30,555 nt of DNA from a virus, in the IMG/VR virus record IMGVR_UViG_3300031774_000087, positions 1 through 30,555 of that record; one strand, given 5' to 3'. The translations under genes and the position numbers were made by a program. Shown piece by piece: positions 30,102-30,555 of this stretch (the stretch's first letter is position 1; every line of letters starts with the position of its first letter). The notes under the pieces are model-generated. The model was not told where the DNA came from and did no database searches. It saw nothing but the letters and a program-made list of their open reading frames with translations.

Positions 30102-30555
30102 TTAATATCCTACTGTGTTGTCTGCGTCATATCCATATTTGTCAAAGTAATCGGTATCATAAATTGGTTCAAGTTCTTTAAATGTTAAATCCATAATCAT
30201 AGAAATTGGTTCTTTATTCTCATATGTTGCATATACTCCTTCTGCAGTATAATTAACAGATATATCGGTTAAGAAGCATTGTTTAAATTTATGTAAGAAT
30301 GGATGATCCCTTCTTCCTGATTTATACCTCAATTCAAATACATTAGGTGTTTTTAAAAATAATGACGTATCACCAGCATTTACTTTGGGTGCCATATTCA
30401 TTTTAAATGTTCTTATAATTAATTTTATTTGCTCTGCTTCTTTTTGACTTCTAGGAGTCATTTTGAATGAGAATCTGAAGTTTCTTAGTGTAGGACCATT
30501 GAACAATAACTCCATATTTGGGTTAAATACTGTTCCATCTTGTCTAGCTAATATT
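30102..30555 (-). CDS. gp48: Baseplate tail-tube cap protein gp48, C-terminal part (5' end outside window)
   Basis: The frame stays open to the window edge: residues ILARQDGTVFNPN precede MELLFNGPTLRNFRFSFKMT, so the apparent start at 30515 is internal. The block with NMELLFNGPTLR, FKMTPRSQKEAEQIKLIIRT and FKMNMAPK matches the C-terminal tube-like domain of gp48 (and related gp54 and gp19), which tops the baseplate hub and starts the tail tube. It stops 1 base before gp53. Only about 151 residues are visible. gp54 is a less likely alternative. Confidence 0.82.
   Translation of the reverse strand, partial: ILARQDGTVFNPNMELLFNGPTLRNFRFSFKMTPRSQKEAEQIKLIIRTFKMNMAPKVNAGDTSLFLKTPNVFELRYKSGRRDHPFLHKFKQCFLTDISVNYTAEGVYATYENKEPISMIMDLTFKELEPIYDTDYFDKYGYDADNTVGY

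Overview
This window looks like part of the genome of a T4-like cyanophage, a marine myovirus infecting Synechococcus or Prochlorococcus. Three things support this. It carries cyanobacterial photosynthesis genes (psbA and a heme oxygenase). It carries T4 core genes (gp33, gp59, gp32, gp53, gp48). It has T4-type late promoters of the form NATAAATA. The DNA is AT-rich and genes are packed with ATGA or TAATG overlaps.

Layout. Positions 1-2788 hold host-like metabolic genes: the 3' half of psbA, heme oxygenase, and a NodU-type carbamoyltransferase. Positions 2808-4213 hold small late genes, including a basic protein whose N-terminus matches the T4 capsid-targeting sequence, and an HNH endonuclease. 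Positions 4277-20954 form a large tail-fibre and adhesin module. It contains a 797-residue fibre protein, a 2013-residue repeat-built fibre protein, a 1011-residue collagen-like Gly-X-Y protein, a 558-residue glycine-rich adhesin-like protein, two accessory proteins, and three genes for 2-oxoglutarate/Fe(II) oxygenases around the collagen-like gene. Late promoters stand before the first fibre gene, the collagen-like gene and the adhesin-like gene. Positions 20992-23501 carry a glutaredoxin and several small proteins, with sigma70-like promoters and terminators and two small genes of 55 and 41 codons. Positions 23498-29390 are the nucleotide and DNA metabolism block: thyX, an oxygenase, phoH, a PD-(D/E)XK exonuclease, gp33, another oxygenase, gp59, two small genes and gp32. 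A bidirectional hairpin then separates gp32 from minus-strand gp53 and gp48, which runs off the window.

How the genes fit together. D1 and heme oxygenase probably support host photosynthesis and bilin supply during infection. ThyX, the exonuclease, gp59 and gp32 serve DNA synthesis and recombination. gp33 links replication to late transcription from the NATAAATA promoters, which drive the fibres and the likely internal head protein. Host-like early promoters (TTGAC-type -35, exactly 17 bp, TATAAT-type -10) precede ho1, the small-gene cluster, the pre-thyX operon and gp32. The most interesting idea here is that the phage hydroxylates proline in its own collagen-like fibre with the oxygenases encoded beside it. 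The second is a candidate injected internal protein at 2808-3344.
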